Part shown: in pieces, positions 8,975 through 19,567 of the stretch
How the letters are laid out: each line of letters begins with the position of its first letter
Numbering within the stretch: the first letter of the stretch is position 1
DNA from: JAAGZL01 sp050288625
Lineage (GTDB): Bacteria > Pseudomonadota > Gammaproteobacteria > Chromatiales > Chromatiaceae
Direction of reading: 5' to 3'
Assembly: GCA_050288625.1 (NCBI GenBank)
Contig: JBNKEE010000032.1
Span: forward strand, 1-64,000
DNA length: 64,000 nt
The notes under the pieces: generated by a model
Databases searched by the model: none
What the model was told of the DNA's origin: nothing
Seen by the model: only the letters and a program-made list of their open reading frames with translations
Position numbers and translations under genes: made by a program

Positions 8975-9391
8975 ATGAGTGACAATAGTAATAAACATGA
9001 AGATCATCATGTGGCCGTACTAGGCGCCAGCACAAAACCTGAGCGCTACTCCAATCAGGCAGTGCGCCTACTAAAGGAACATGGATATCGGGTAACACCG
9101 GTACATCCCAGGTTCGAGGAGATCGAGGGTCTACCGGTTGCTGCTTCCCTAAGCGATATCAATACGCCGGTGGATACCCTGTCCCTATATGTTGGACCGC
9201 AGCGCATTACCCCTATGATTGATGAGATTCTAAATCTGAATCCGGGACGCGTAATATGCAACCCGGGTACGGAGTCAAAGGAACTGCAGCAGAGATTGGA
9301 TGCGGCAGGCATTTCTTGGCTTGAGGGTTGCACCCTGGTCATGTTGCGTTTAGGCGTCTTCCTTGAACCATCGGATAAATCAGAGGTTTAA
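8975..9391 (+). CDS. CoA-binding (YccU-type) Rossmann protein
   Basis: A 138-residue single-domain protein of the CoA-binding family 2 (PF13380), related to the nucleotide-binding domain of succinyl-CoA synthetase. The beta-strand and glycine turn VAVLGASTKPERYS at residues ~13-26 and the segment VICNPGTES further on are characteristic. The biological role of this family is not established. It follows epmA after 30 bp and could be the last gene of the efp operon. Its stop codon overlaps that of convergent ppk2 by four bases. Confidence 0.85.
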   Translation: MSDNSNKHEDHHVAVLGASTKPERYSNQAVRLLKEHGYRVTPVHPRFEEIEGLPVAASLSDINTPVDTLSLYVGPQRITPMIDEILNLNPGRVICNPGTESKELQQRLDAAGISWLEGCTLVMLRLGVFLEPSDKSEV

Positions 9392-9411
9392 TCTGATTGC
9401 TTCTCTTTTTT
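9378..9411 (+). terminator. inverted repeat over a convergent stop-codon overlap
   Basis: AATCAGA (9378-9384) and TCTGATT (9392-9398) form a perfect 7-bp stem. Its loop holds the overlapping stop codons of the CoA-binding gene and ppk2. A seven-T run at about 9405-9411 follows on the plus strand, after an intervening CT-rich stretch. It could work as a weak terminator for plus-strand transcripts. The stem is AT-rich, so the assignment is tentative. Confidence 0.3.
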
Positions 9412-10251
9412 TGGGTAGATCTCAGGGACAAAAGTCTGATCCGTGATCGGGGGACGTACATATCCGGAGCTATCCTCACGATGTGGTAGTTCAATCGGTT
9501 CCGGGGTCAGGTCTTCATATGTGATCATAGTTAGCAGATGAGCGATACAATTAAGTCGCGCGTGTTTCTTGATGTCTGATTCAACCACATACCAAGGAGC
9601 CTGTTTTATATCTGTATGGGCGAACATTTGATCCTTGGCCTTGGAGTACTCGATCCAGCGTGATCTTGATTCGAGATCCATCGGACTCAACTTCCAGCGC
9701 TTGTGTGGTTCCTCCAGCCTACTCTGAAAACGTCGTTCCTGTTCTTCATCCGATACAGAAAACCAGTACTTGATCAGGATAATCCCTGATCGCACCAGCA
9801 TCCTTTCAAATTCAGGGCAGGTGCGTAGAAACTCGTTATATTCATCATCGGTGCAGAACCCCATTACCCGTTCCACTCCAGCGCGGTTGTACCAGCTGCG
9901 ATCGAACAAAACCATTTCACCCTCAGCTGGCAGGTGTGGCACGTAGCGTTGAAAATACCACTGGGTCTTTTCCCGTTCGGTAGGCGCGGGTAGTGCGACT
10001 ACCCGACAGATCCTGGGATTGAGGTGTTGAGTGATGCGTTTTATTACTCCACCCTTGCCGGCCGCATCGCGTCCCTCAAAAATTACTACAACCTTGAGTC
10101 CGGCGTGTTTCACCCACTCCTGCAGTTTAACCAGCTCCAGCTGTAACTTGAACAGCTCTTTTTCATAGACGCTTTTTTTTATCTTTATTACTTTGGAACT
10201 GGGCTCGGATTTACCCGGTTTGTTTTTTTCCTGCTTGTCAGAGTGAGACAT
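9388..10251 (-). CDS. ppk2: polyphosphate kinase 2 (PPK2, class I)
   Basis: PPK2 enzymes transfer phosphate between polyphosphate and nucleotides, usually preferring phosphorylation of GDP or ADP from polyphosphate. The Walker A motif GRDAAGKGG lies at residues ~60-68, and Walker B/lid elements are in FDRSWYNRAGVERVMGFC. A single PPK2 domain of 287 residues with a charged N-terminal tail (about 30 residues) places it in class I. No ppk1 or ppx is nearby. The start is the ATG at 10251, preceded by GGGAGAAG on the coding strand. Confidence 0.92.
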   Translation of the reverse strand: MSHSDKQEKNKPGKSEPSSKVIKIKKSVYEKELFKLQLELVKLQEWVKHAGLKVVVIFEGRDAAGKGGVIKRITQHLNPRICRVVALPAPTEREKTQWYFQRYVPHLPAEGEMVLFDRSWYNRAGVERVMGFCTDDEYNEFLRTCPEFERMLVRSGIILIKYWFSVSDEEQERRFQSRLEEPHKRWKLSPMDLESRSRWIEYSKAKDQMFAHTDIKQAPWYVVESDIKKHARLNCIAHLLTMITYEDLTPEPIELPHREDSSGYVRPPITDQTFVPEIYPKKEKQSD

Positions 10252-10325
10252 GCTCTTCTCCCGTAAGGCCTATTTGCACCCCTGCCATATGATGTAATGA
10301 CTCAATCTATAAAAATATAGTATGT

Positions 10326-10658
10326 TTATCCGGACTTGTCTTTTTTCACTCCGGAGATGCAACAACTGCTACGTTTGGGATCTGGTATCTCGCTTTTTAT
10401 GCGACAGTGGGCGCGCGCATCTATTCTGCCGGGCTTTACATAGGTCCAGGCTACGCATTTTTCGTTAGATCGACATGCATCGCTACATAGTATTGGTTTG
10501 GCTTTTTCTAGAGGTATGGTGCTTATATCAGATCCAGGGCGATCGGTATTTAGTTCCATTATGGGTCTGTTCGCGTCATGGGACTGCATGCCGGTGCAGC
10601 CGGATAGAATGAAGAAGAGGGTAATTATCGTTGCTGCGATAAATCTTGAGTGAAACAT
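10326..10658 (-). CDS. PAN/Apple-domain lipoprotein
   Basis: A 110-residue secreted protein. A hydrophobic signal of about 20 residues ends in LSGC, a lipobox, so Cys21 should be lipidated. The mature part holds PILCSDACRSNEKCVAWTYV and CCISGVKK with paired cysteines, the pattern of a small PAN_4 (Apple-like) domain, which usually mediates protein or carbohydrate contacts. A longer reading frame extends upstream into the TRAP gene, but the ATG at 10658 is preferred: it begins directly at the signal peptide and has AAAGGA upstream. It lies just downstream of the TRAP permease on the same strand. Confidence 0.7.
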   Translation of the reverse strand: MFHSRFIAATIITLFFILSGCTGMQSHDANRPIMELNTDRPGSDISTIPLEKAKPILCSDACRSNEKCVAWTYVKPGRIDARAHCRIKSEIPDPKRSSCCISGVKKDKSG

Positions 10659-10714
10659 ATATAAAAGGTTCCTTTGCCGTTTCAATACCAATGCTGGTTT
10701 CGATCTTAGTATAT

Positions 10715-12973
10715 TTATTCTTCGGTTCTCAACCTGCGTTTCTGTGCCAAAGCTATCAATATGCCAAGTAAGATTGAAGGTAGGACGAACCACTCTTTAT
10801 CCGGTTGGGACTGGTAGAGTGGAAAGAGCTGATCCCGCCATAGATCCGGGCGGAACATGGAGAAGGATGCAAGCAGTAGCAGTACGGTCTCCCACCAACG
10901 GTTGCGGGTGATAAACCAACCCTGGGTGGCGGCGGCAAACATAAACATGGCGCCCAGACCAGTCAATGCAATCAACAAAAAGTGACCGGCGTTCTCCACA
11001 CCTATCAGTAATAGATCGGTGTTGAAGATAAACATAAAGGGCAGGATGGCGGTGCGGATGTCATACATGAATGACTGGATGCCGGTCTTGATCGGATCTG
11101 CCCCCGATATTCCGGATGCGGCATATGCCGCCAGACCCACCGGGGGGGTATCGTCGGCCAGGATGCCAAAATAGAATACAAACAGATGTACTGCCACCAG
11201 CGGTATCTCAAAACCATGGGCGGCAGAGAACTGTACGATAACAGGTGCCATTAAGGTGGATACTACGATGTAGTTGGCTGTGGTGGGTAAGCCCATGCCG
11301 AGCACCATGCAGATCAGTGCTGTCAGCAAGAACATCATTATTACTGATCCGAACGAGAGCGTCTCTATCAGTTCTCCCAGGACTTGTCCGACTCCGGTCA
11401 GGCTTACCGTGCCCACAACGATGCCGGCGGTGGCCGTGGCCACGCCTATTCCTATCATGTTGCGCGCACCGTTTTCCAGACTGAGGATGAGGTCATGCAA
11501 TCCCCGCTTCCAGGTACCGGCATCTCGCTGTCTGGAAAATAGATTGCGCAACGGCCTCTGGGTAAGGATGATCACTATCATCAGCAAGGTGGCATAGAAC
11601 ACGGAGAGGGCGGGTGAGAGACGCAACACCATCAGGCACCAGACCAGTACTACGATCGGCAAAAGAAAATGCACCCCACCTCGCAAGGCCTGGTTGGCCG
11701 TGGGAATATGTTCTGGATCAAAGTCCTCCGGTAACGGGAGGTGGGCTTCCCAGGCCAGGAGGCCGATATAGGTGATGGCTATGAGGGCGCCATTCACATA
11801 GAGAGATAAATCACCGAATAGATTAGTGGTTATCTGCAGCAGTTGCCATATCAAATAGACGCAGATAACGATGCCGGATATCCCCAGTCCCCAGCGCAGA
11901 AGGCGTATTTTCAGCGGCGCCAGATCTGGTCGCTTCAAGCCATGCATGCCGGCCTTGAGGGCCTCCAGATGCACCAGGTACATCAGGGTGATATAGCTGA
12001 GGACTGCCGGCAGGAAGGCATGCTTGATCACCTCCACGTAGGATATGTTCAGATATTCCACCATGAGAAAGGCTGCGGCCCCCATAACCGGCGGCATAAT
12101 CTGGCCGTTGGTGGATGCCGCTACTTCGATGGCGCCGGCACGGTAATCTGGGAACCCCACCTTTTTCATCAGTGGTATGGTAAAGGTACCGGTGGTCACC
12201 ACGTTGGCGATGGATGAGCCTGAGATCATGCCGGTTAGCCCGGAGGCCAGGATTCCTGCCTTGGCCGGGCCGCCACGCATATGCCCAACCAGCGAGAAGG
12301 CGACCCGGATAAAATAGGCGCCGCCACCGGCCTGTTCCAACATGCTACCGAACAGGACGAACAGAAATACAAAACCCGCTGAAACCCCCACAGGTACTCC
12401 AAATACCCCTTCGGTGCTCAACCATTGATGAGAGGCTACCCGTTCCAGGGAGGCGCCCTTGTGGGCCATTAACTCAGGCAGCCAGGGCCCGGCAAAGGTG
12501 TAGAGCAGGAACAGGGATGCGATGATGGTAAGTGGCCAACCCAAAGCGCGTCGAGTGGCTTCCAACAAGAGTATTACGCCAATAACGGATGTGACCACAT
12601 CCAGCGTGGTAGGAGATCCAGAACGCGCTGCCAAGTCGTCATAGAAAACAAACAGATATATTACAGACACGGCGGCGGCCAGTGCCATAATCCAATCCTG
12701 GGCAGGTATCCGGTGGCTGATCGTTCCCTGACATCTGGGGAAGGAGAGATAAGCTAGAAACAGGGCCAGGGTTAGATGTATGTAACGGGTCTCTGCGTTG
12801 TTGAATACGCCGAGACCGATCGCATAGGAGAATGGTGCTGCCACCCATAACTGAAATAGTGACCAGAGGACGGCTACGGACAGCAGGATTTTATTGGCCA
12901 GGCCCTTAGGCCGTCTGCCGCCGTGTTCGGCGGCCTCGACGGCTTCAACTATCGACTGGTGGTCATTGCCCAT
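10715..12973 (-). CDS. fused TRAP transporter permease (DctQM-type)
   Basis: A 752-residue polytopic membrane protein of the fused 4TM/12TM TRAP permease family, normally paired with a TAXI-type periplasmic binding protein to import organic acids with Na+. Conserved permease segments include GGPAKAGILASGLTGMISGSS, TTGTFTIPLMKKVGFPD and LTALICMVLGMGLPTTANYI. The 4TM DctQ-like part occupies the first ~150 residues. No TAXI or DctP binding protein is adjacent, which is unusual. The start codon directly abuts the stop of the upstream NYN gene (ATG at 12973, TAA at 12976-12974), so the two are translationally coupled. The substrate cannot be told from sequence. Confidence 0.9.
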   Translation of the reverse strand: MGNDHQSIVEAVEAAEHGGRRPKGLANKILLSVAVLWSLFQLWVAAPFSYAIGLGVFNNAETRYIHLTLALFLAYLSFPRCQGTISHRIPAQDWIMALAAAVSVIYLFVFYDDLAARSGSPTTLDVVTSVIGVILLLEATRRALGWPLTIIASLFLLYTFAGPWLPELMAHKGASLERVASHQWLSTEGVFGVPVGVSAGFVFLFVLFGSMLEQAGGGAYFIRVAFSLVGHMRGGPAKAGILASGLTGMISGSSIANVVTTGTFTIPLMKKVGFPDYRAGAIEVAASTNGQIMPPVMGAAAFLMVEYLNISYVEVIKHAFLPAVLSYITLMYLVHLEALKAGMHGLKRPDLAPLKIRLLRWGLGISGIVICVYLIWQLLQITTNLFGDLSLYVNGALIAITYIGLLAWEAHLPLPEDFDPEHIPTANQALRGGVHFLLPIVVLVWCLMVLRLSPALSVFYATLLMIVIILTQRPLRNLFSRQRDAGTWKRGLHDLILSLENGARNMIGIGVATATAGIVVGTVSLTGVGQVLGELIETLSFGSVIMMFLLTALICMVLGMGLPTTANYIVVSTLMAPVIVQFSAAHGFEIPLVAVHLFVFYFGILADDTPPVGLAAYAASGISGADPIKTGIQSFMYDIRTAILPFMFIFNTDLLLIGVENAGHFLLIALTGLGAMFMFAAATQGWFITRNRWWETVLLLLASFSMFRPDLWRDQLFPLYQSQPDKEWFVLPSILLGILIALAQKRRLRTEE

Positions 12974-13819
12974 TTAATAGGGTGTCTTTTTACTCGGTGT
13001 GTATACTAGGCGTACATTGGTAGCCATGTATCCATCCTCTTTCTGTTCACTCTCTTTCAGATAAAACTCCAGGATGGTTTCCCGGTCCATAAGGGCCTCA
13101 ATGTTGACATCTTCTGCCAGTTCATTGGCATGACAGAATGCGCTTTCATAAGGGGAGTTTGGGTCCCTGGGGTCGGTGATCCATAGATTAGGCGATATCT
13201 CCCGTATGTAGCGAAGAAAGCCGTAACCTTTGTCCGGGAACCATTTGGTGCATACACCACGCACACATGATTCTGGCTGGCCCCATTCGTTGCGTTGCTC
13301 ATGGGAGAAAGGCAGCAGATCCGGTATCAGGAAACCGCGGTGGAAGGCATCGACCTGACGTTGCAACTGTTTGGATACATTTTCAAAGCCAAGCAACTCT
13401 ACCCGACAGCCGCGGTTTTGTAGAGCGGTTACCACCTGCAGAAAATCCCCGTCTCCTGTAACCAGCAGTACAAGGTCTAGGTTTTCTACCTGTAGCATGG
13501 CGTCTACGGCCATCTCCAGGTCGGCATTGGCTTTAGTGGTTATGTTGCCTTCGTCGTCAACGTAGCGGCGTACCGGTTTGACGATAATCTTCCAGCCATA
13601 GTCCCGCACCATCTGTTGGTATACATTGGATTTTTTTGCATAGTCCGGGTCCTCTTTCGCCCTGTCCTGATCATAAGCAAGATAGGTATTTAGGCGTATC
13701 AGGGTGCCTCTATTGCGTGCTGCAAATCGTCTCAATATATCGTAGCGCAGCTGGTAACCACCATTAAATTTAATATTTTCTGCGTCAACATAGACGCCAA
13801 CCTTCAGTGATGTATTCAA
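12974..13819 (-). CDS. NYN-domain (LabA/DUF88) protein with cold-shock-like C-terminus
   Basis: NYN domains are PIN-like folds, many of them RNases. Acidic residues expected at the active site are visible in YVDAENI (residues ~10-16), ANADLEMAVDAM and TGDGDFLQVV. Residues ~185-270 contain RGVCTKWFPDKGYGFLRYI, which looks like a cold-shock/OB fold and suggests RNA binding. There is no signal peptide. The gene heads a three-gene minus-strand unit with the TRAP permease and the PAN lipoprotein; the functional connection is unknown. About 90 bp of non-coding sequence separate its start from the acs terminator. Confidence 0.82.
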   Translation of the reverse strand: MNTSLKVGVYVDAENIKFNGGYQLRYDILRRFAARNRGTLIRLNTYLAYDQDRAKEDPDYAKKSNVYQQMVRDYGWKIIVKPVRRYVDDEGNITTKANADLEMAVDAMLQVENLDLVLLVTGDGDFLQVVTALQNRGCRVELLGFENVSKQLQRQVDAFHRGFLIPDLLPFSHEQRNEWGQPESCVRGVCTKWFPDKGYGFLRYIREISPNLWITDPRDPNSPYESAFCHANELAEDVNIEALMDRETILEFYLKESEQKEDGYMATNVRLVYTPSKKTPY

Positions 13820-13911
13820 TAAGATCTCCAGCGATAATAATTAAGTAAGAGTAGATTAACACCTGAAACCAACCTTAAACTACATCATATCTCGCCAATG
13901 ACACAACAAAA

Positions 13912-13939
13912 AAAAGGCGGATCCGAGGATCCGCCTTTT
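13912..13939 (-). terminator. rho-independent terminator of acs
   Basis: A near-perfect hairpin has arms AAAAGGCGGATC (13912-13923) and GATCCGCCTTTT (13928-13939) with loop CGAG. On the minus strand the 3' arm continues into a T run (complement of the A run before 13912). It lies 15 bp after the acs stop, so it should end acs transcripts. The symmetry would also let it act on the other strand. Confidence 0.85.
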
Positions 13940-13954
13940 AGGTTGCATGGCTAA

Positions 13955-15901
<1,947 letters not shown>

Positions 15902-16108
15902 TTTGTGCCTCCTAAAACGGTATTATGTTTCGATTATTCCTTCGGCTTACTGCCGTATTTATCTTTACTGGCAGGCATATAGCCGCCGTGTTGCTCTAAA
16001 TGATAAAAAATTTATTTAACCTAGCATATCTATCAAGATTTAACGTTTCTATTTATCAATTGTTACTAGATATGTGTTCAATACTCCTTCCGCATGTAAA
16101 TGAGCGAG

Positions 16109-16348
16109 TTACAAATCACATCTGCCGCCGCTGCATTGGCCGCTGGCGCAACCGCAATATTTATTAACGATAAAAAATGCAGGCAGAAGCAGTGGGAAAA
16201 TGGATAGCCATAGCCAATCTATACCTCCCTCAAAGCTTTCTGGTTGCAATAACCAGATGGTGAATGCCTGTCCTGAGTTATAAAACAGTATGGCAAACAA
16301 CACCCAGTAGATAGGTTTTGCGTTTGGGCTAGTAAGTAGTTCACGCAT
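16109..16348 (-). CDS. small two-TM protein with Cys-rich tail
   Basis: A 79-residue hypothetical protein with two hydrophobic segments (about residues 14-34 and 45-62) and a C-terminal tail CGCASGQCSGGRC rich in cysteine and glycine. I do not recognise the family. It starts 13 bp after the stop of the DUF294-type regulator and is likely co-transcribed with it. A cluster of four cysteines at the membrane could bind metal or form disulfides, but this is speculation. Confidence 0.6.
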   Translation of the reverse strand: MRELLTSPNAKPIYWVLFAILFYNSGQAFTIWLLQPESFEGGIDWLWLSIFPLLLPAFFIVNKYCGCASGQCSGGRCDL

Positions 16349-16361
16349 ATATTACGTCTTC

Positions 16362-18269
16362 TCAAAATAGGTTAGCGGTGAATTCGTCCTGGAGCGAATC
16401 TTGGAGGCGTTTCACTGCACGCATGGCCATGCGTAGTGTACTCCTGGTTTGTGCTGACAGATCTTCAGGATTAATCGACTTGTCCAGTTTTTCACCTCTT
16501 TCCGCCTGTTCAATCTGGTGAGTTAGTAGTATATCCAGCAACTCTTCATATGCCTCACTTACCGACACCCTCATGTCGTTGGACATCTTTCCGATGCGTG
16601 ACAGGGCGGTGAGACGATCTGTCGTGTTCTGCACTGCGACGCCTTGTTGCAATGCAAAGATTCTTGCCGCGTCCGCGATTATGCGCAGACCATTGCGTTT
16701 TATGTCAATTACCTCGACTGTCTTTCCTTTGTCCATACCTGATGCAATTGTCTTAGTGGTTATCAGGCGGTTAAACATACCTATCGCTGGCGCACCCTCT
16801 GCATCATGTTCCATCATCATCTGTAACAGCTTGGGGTTGCGCTTTATTTCCTTAAATATGTGGCGGCGTAGTTCTGATGTCAGATTGTCATCACCATACA
16901 GGGTGTCAAAATCGAAAAAGATATTGGACCAGCGCGCGCCTTTCTCGCTGGGTTGCTCAATGGTTTTGGTAATCTGGCCTTTCCATTGACTAAGAGTCTT
17001 TTTATACATCAGGTTTCTGGCCATTATATCGCCAGGACATAGGAAGTATCCTACCTGGTCCAGATTCTGGTTCATGCGCTCGCAGAATTGATTGAACCAG
17101 GACTTGGCTTGCTTGGATTCGTATTGAGGGCTGTCTTCAATGATGATGCCGTTATCCTGATCTGGATCCAACATCATCTCTTTGCGTCCGCCTGAACCCA
17201 TTATCAGGATGGCGAAACCACAAGGAGGTTTGCCATAGCCTTCCGATTCCATCCAATCCAACGTAAGCTCAATGGTGCGTCGCTGCAGAGCCAGATGGGT
17301 GTCGCTCAGATAGCGTACTGCAGCGCTTGGTCTATGGTGTTCATCTTGGGCATCTGCTGCTGTCTCCTTCATAAGGCCGAAGAGGGTGGATAGTTCCTTG
17401 ATGCTGACGGCCTGAGGTATCTGTGTCATCAGGGCGCTGGGTCTGGATATAAGCCTACGCATGATGTCGGTAACAGACACTATCCCGATCGGCAGACCAT
17501 GCTCCTGGATGATCATCTGTTTTTCGTTGGTCTGGCGTTGAATCTCCTCCGCCTCCCAGATCGGGGTGTCAGGATCCAGGGCAATTGCCGGTCTACACGC
17601 AGTGTCCAAGATAGGATCGGTGGCCTTGGCCCCTTTTTCCAGCATGGCCTCGGCGAGACCGGGAAAGCTGACGGTGCCGATCATGTGGCCATCATCATCC
17701 GTCACCACCAGGCTTCCTATCTTTCGCCTCTTCATGGTTTGAAAGGTTTCCATCAGTGGTGTTTCCTGGGTGCAGGTGGCCACTGGTGATTTCATGATGC
17801 TACTGATTGGTTGCGCTAATATGCCTGAAGTTATGCCGCGCTCAGGGCTGCGTTCACGCAATTTGGATGCTATTACGCGGTTGAGGGCATCGAACAGGGA
17901 AGGGTAATCGCGTTCTAGTTGGTGGAAATCATCAGCACATATCTCCAGTGCGCCGACGGAAGTGGCGGCTATTGCGGAAGAGGCGTAGGTTGCGTTGTCC
18001 AGGTAGTTTGCTAGTCCGATAAACTCTCCTGGATTAATTATGTCCTCTTGTCCGGTCTTGCGTCGCAGACGCATGGTTCCAAGATACGGGATAAAAATAG
18101 TGTGTCGGTATTCATCGCCAGGACGAAACAGTACATCTCCTGGGCCCATCTTGTGTATCTTGGATTTGCTAATCAAGGCATGTAATGCATCATTATCCAC
18201 ATTGCTGAACGTGGGAGTGCCTGAGAGTATCTCGACAATGGATACTTCGCTTGTACCTTTGTCATTCAC
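16362..18269 (-). CDS. cNMP-binding/CBS/DUF294 nucleotidyltransferase-like regulator
   Basis: A 635-residue soluble protein. Domain order: cyclic-nucleotide-binding-type beta-roll (residues ~15-140), tandem CBS domains (~155-275), a GlnD-like nucleotidyltransferase domain DUF294 with IMGSGGRKEMMLDPDQDNG (~350-375), and its C-terminal helical domain (~470-620). This architecture recurs beside acetate permease/acs genes and is thought to sense nucleotides and regulate transport or metabolism, but its target is not established. The GSGGR...DxD core residues for nucleotidyl transfer are present. Neighbours are acs downstream and the TPR/symporter genes upstream. Confidence 0.88.
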   Translation of the reverse strand: MNDKGTSEVSIVEILSGTPTFSNVDNDALHALISKSKIHKMGPGDVLFRPGDEYRHTIFIPYLGTMRLRRKTGQEDIINPGEFIGLANYLDNATYASSAIAATSVGALEICADDFHQLERDYPSLFDALNRVIASKLRERSPERGITSGILAQPISSIMKSPVATCTQETPLMETFQTMKRRKIGSLVVTDDDGHMIGTVSFPGLAEAMLEKGAKATDPILDTACRPAIALDPDTPIWEAEEIQRQTNEKQMIIQEHGLPIGIVSVTDIMRRLISRPSALMTQIPQAVSIKELSTLFGLMKETAADAQDEHHRPSAAVRYLSDTHLALQRRTIELTLDWMESEGYGKPPCGFAILIMGSGGRKEMMLDPDQDNGIIIEDSPQYESKQAKSWFNQFCERMNQNLDQVGYFLCPGDIMARNLMYKKTLSQWKGQITKTIEQPSEKGARWSNIFFDFDTLYGDDNLTSELRRHIFKEIKRNPKLLQMMMEHDAEGAPAIGMFNRLITTKTIASGMDKGKTVEVIDIKRNGLRIIADAARIFALQQGVAVQNTTDRLTALSRIGKMSNDMRVSVSEAYEELLDILLTHQIEQAERGEKLDKSINPEDLSAQTRSTLRMAMRAVKRLQDSLQDEFTANLF

Positions 18270-18446
18270 CTGTTGCGCTCTCCGCTGTTTCAGTGTTACA
18301 AGATTGCCAGGGTATATATTGTTTCTGATGATAAAATGCTGTTAACTTAAACAAATCAATTTTTGCAGTTAGTTTAGATGGATTATTTGCGACTGCCGGA
18401 TACATGATTTATTTCTCTTTATCAATATTAGCTTGTTGGGGCACCA

Positions 18447-18611
18447 ATGATTGATTGGGTATTTTTAATAATAACGGGCGCAGTTGCTTTTCACTCATTG
18501 ACCCACCGTAATGAAGACGGTGAAAACGATATCGGTCACATGCTGTTTGGTTCAATAGCGCTGCTATTTTTTATGCGAGTTCTCCTGGTCGATATACTCA
18601 AGGTCTTTTAG
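18447..18611 (+). CDS. possible 54-aa membrane protein
   Basis: A short reading frame with ATG and a GGGG ribosome-binding-like run six bases upstream encodes 54 residues. It has two hydrophobic stretches (DWVFLIITGAVAF and MLFGSIALLFFMRVLLV) around a charged loop RNEDGENDIG. Hydrophobicity and codon use look gene-like. It sits alone on the plus strand in a gap between two minus-strand genes and ends three bases before the TPR gene's stop. No family is recognised. The remaining bases of the gap (18270-18446) hold AT-rich upstream DNA of the DUF294 gene. Confidence 0.45.
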   Translation: MIDWVFLIITGAVAFHSLTHRNEDGENDIGHMLFGSIALLFFMRVLLVDILKVF

Positions 18612-18614
18612 TTT

Positions 18615-19199
18615 CTATTTATCCATCTTATAGGGACGTTGCTTAGCATCTTCTTCCGGCACCCTGAGAACCCTCTCGGATTCTGGTTTCGCTAGCTGCT
18701 CCCTAAGATATTTAGCTCGTTCTGCTATAGTAGGCGGCCGCTCTGCCTGCCTTCTCAGAAATCTGGTCATCCATTCTGGGCCTTCTGCGGTCTCCGGTTC
18801 TAACTGCAGGGCCTTTTCGTAGTCGCTCAGTGCGCCTGGATAATCCCCCATGCGGTCGCGCAGAATGCCGCGGTTTGCATAGGTAACGCCAAATTCAGGT
18901 TCTTTTCTGATAACGTAGTTGTAGCTTTCAAGCGCATCTTCATTTCTGCCCATCTGCATCAGGGCCTGAGCCTTACCTCGTAGGGCGTAGATGTTATCCG
19001 GGTTATCCTTGAGTTGGGATTCGTACTCCCGCAATGCGTCTTCATTCTGTCCATCTTCCAGGTATTTAGCGGCCGCTTGAACCGAGTGCGCGCCAGGTAC
19101 CCCTTCTTCCAGAAACCCGTCGTATATGCTCCAACCCACCCAGACAACGGTAATGGCAATGGCTATGCGTACCAGTATTTTGTAAACATTATCATCCAT
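18615..19199 (-). CDS. membrane-anchored TPR protein
   Basis: 194 residues. One N-terminal membrane segment (residues ~8-26) is followed by tetratricopeptide repeats over ~38-140 (YLEDGQNEDALREYESQLKDNP, then two further 34-residue units with AL...NP/EP spacing). A charged Pro-rich tail follows. It is probably a periplasm- or cytoplasm-facing scaffold. The start overlaps the end of the upstream 77-aa gene by eight bases, indicating one transcript. The partner is unknown. Confidence 0.75.
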   Translation of the reverse strand: MDDNVYKILVRIAIAITVVWVGWSIYDGFLEEGVPGAHSVQAAAKYLEDGQNEDALREYESQLKDNPDNIYALRGKAQALMQMGRNEDALESYNYVIRKEPEFGVTYANRGILRDRMGDYPGALSDYEKALQLEPETAEGPEWMTRFLRRQAERPPTIAERAKYLREQLAKPESERVLRVPEEDAKQRPYKMDK

Positions 19200-19425
19200 T
19201 TGTGACGCCCAGCAGTTGTAAGTTAAAAAACCATGAAAAGACGATTACTACTAGTACTGTAATGAACCTGGCTCTGCTCTTCTGTCCCTCAATCTCTTCA
19301 GAAGATAGTTCACGCTCCAGTTTTCTTTGCAGGCGTCTTATGCTCGTTACCCAGATTAGCTTGTTGACAGGGAAATAGAGCATCAGTGCAAGCAGCACGA
19401 CCGAAAAATAAAAAAATAGGGACAT
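19192..19425 (-). CDS. small two-TM protein
   Basis: 77 residues, with hydrophobic segments at ~4-24 and ~55-73 separated by a highly charged helix (RRLQRKLERELSSEEIEGQKSR). No family is recognised. Overlap with the TPR gene start shows they form a two-gene unit, perhaps a small membrane complex. The symporter terminator lies upstream, so this unit needs its own promoter between about 19426 and 19520. Confidence 0.6.
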   Translation of the reverse strand: MSLFFYFSVVLLALMLYFPVNKLIWVTSIRRLQRKLERELSSEEIEGQKSRARFITVLVVIVFSWFFNLQLLGVTNG

Positions 19426-19520
19426 ATTGTTACCAACATCGAATTATCAATTGTGAAGGGCTAGTTTAAATAGATTATCTATCTCTGGCCACTCAGAGCT
19501 GAAAACTCAAACGTCGCGGC

Positions 19521-19550
19521 AAAAAAAGGGGGAGGGCGAACCCTCCCCCT
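19521..19550 (-). terminator. rho-independent terminator of the symporter gene
   Basis: A perfect 10-bp GC-rich stem AGGGGGAGGG (19527-19536)/CCCTCCCCCT (19541-19550) has loop CGAA (TTCG on the transcribed sense). On the minus strand it runs into seven T. It is 17 bp past the symporter stop codon and isolates that gene from the TPR unit. Confidence 0.92.
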
Positions 19551-19567
19551 ATGTCACCGATTAACCT

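Noticed and set aside
15970..15990. sigma-54 promoter upstream of acs
   Set aside because: GG-N10-GC spacing exists on the minus strand, but the flanking consensus bases are mostly wrong.
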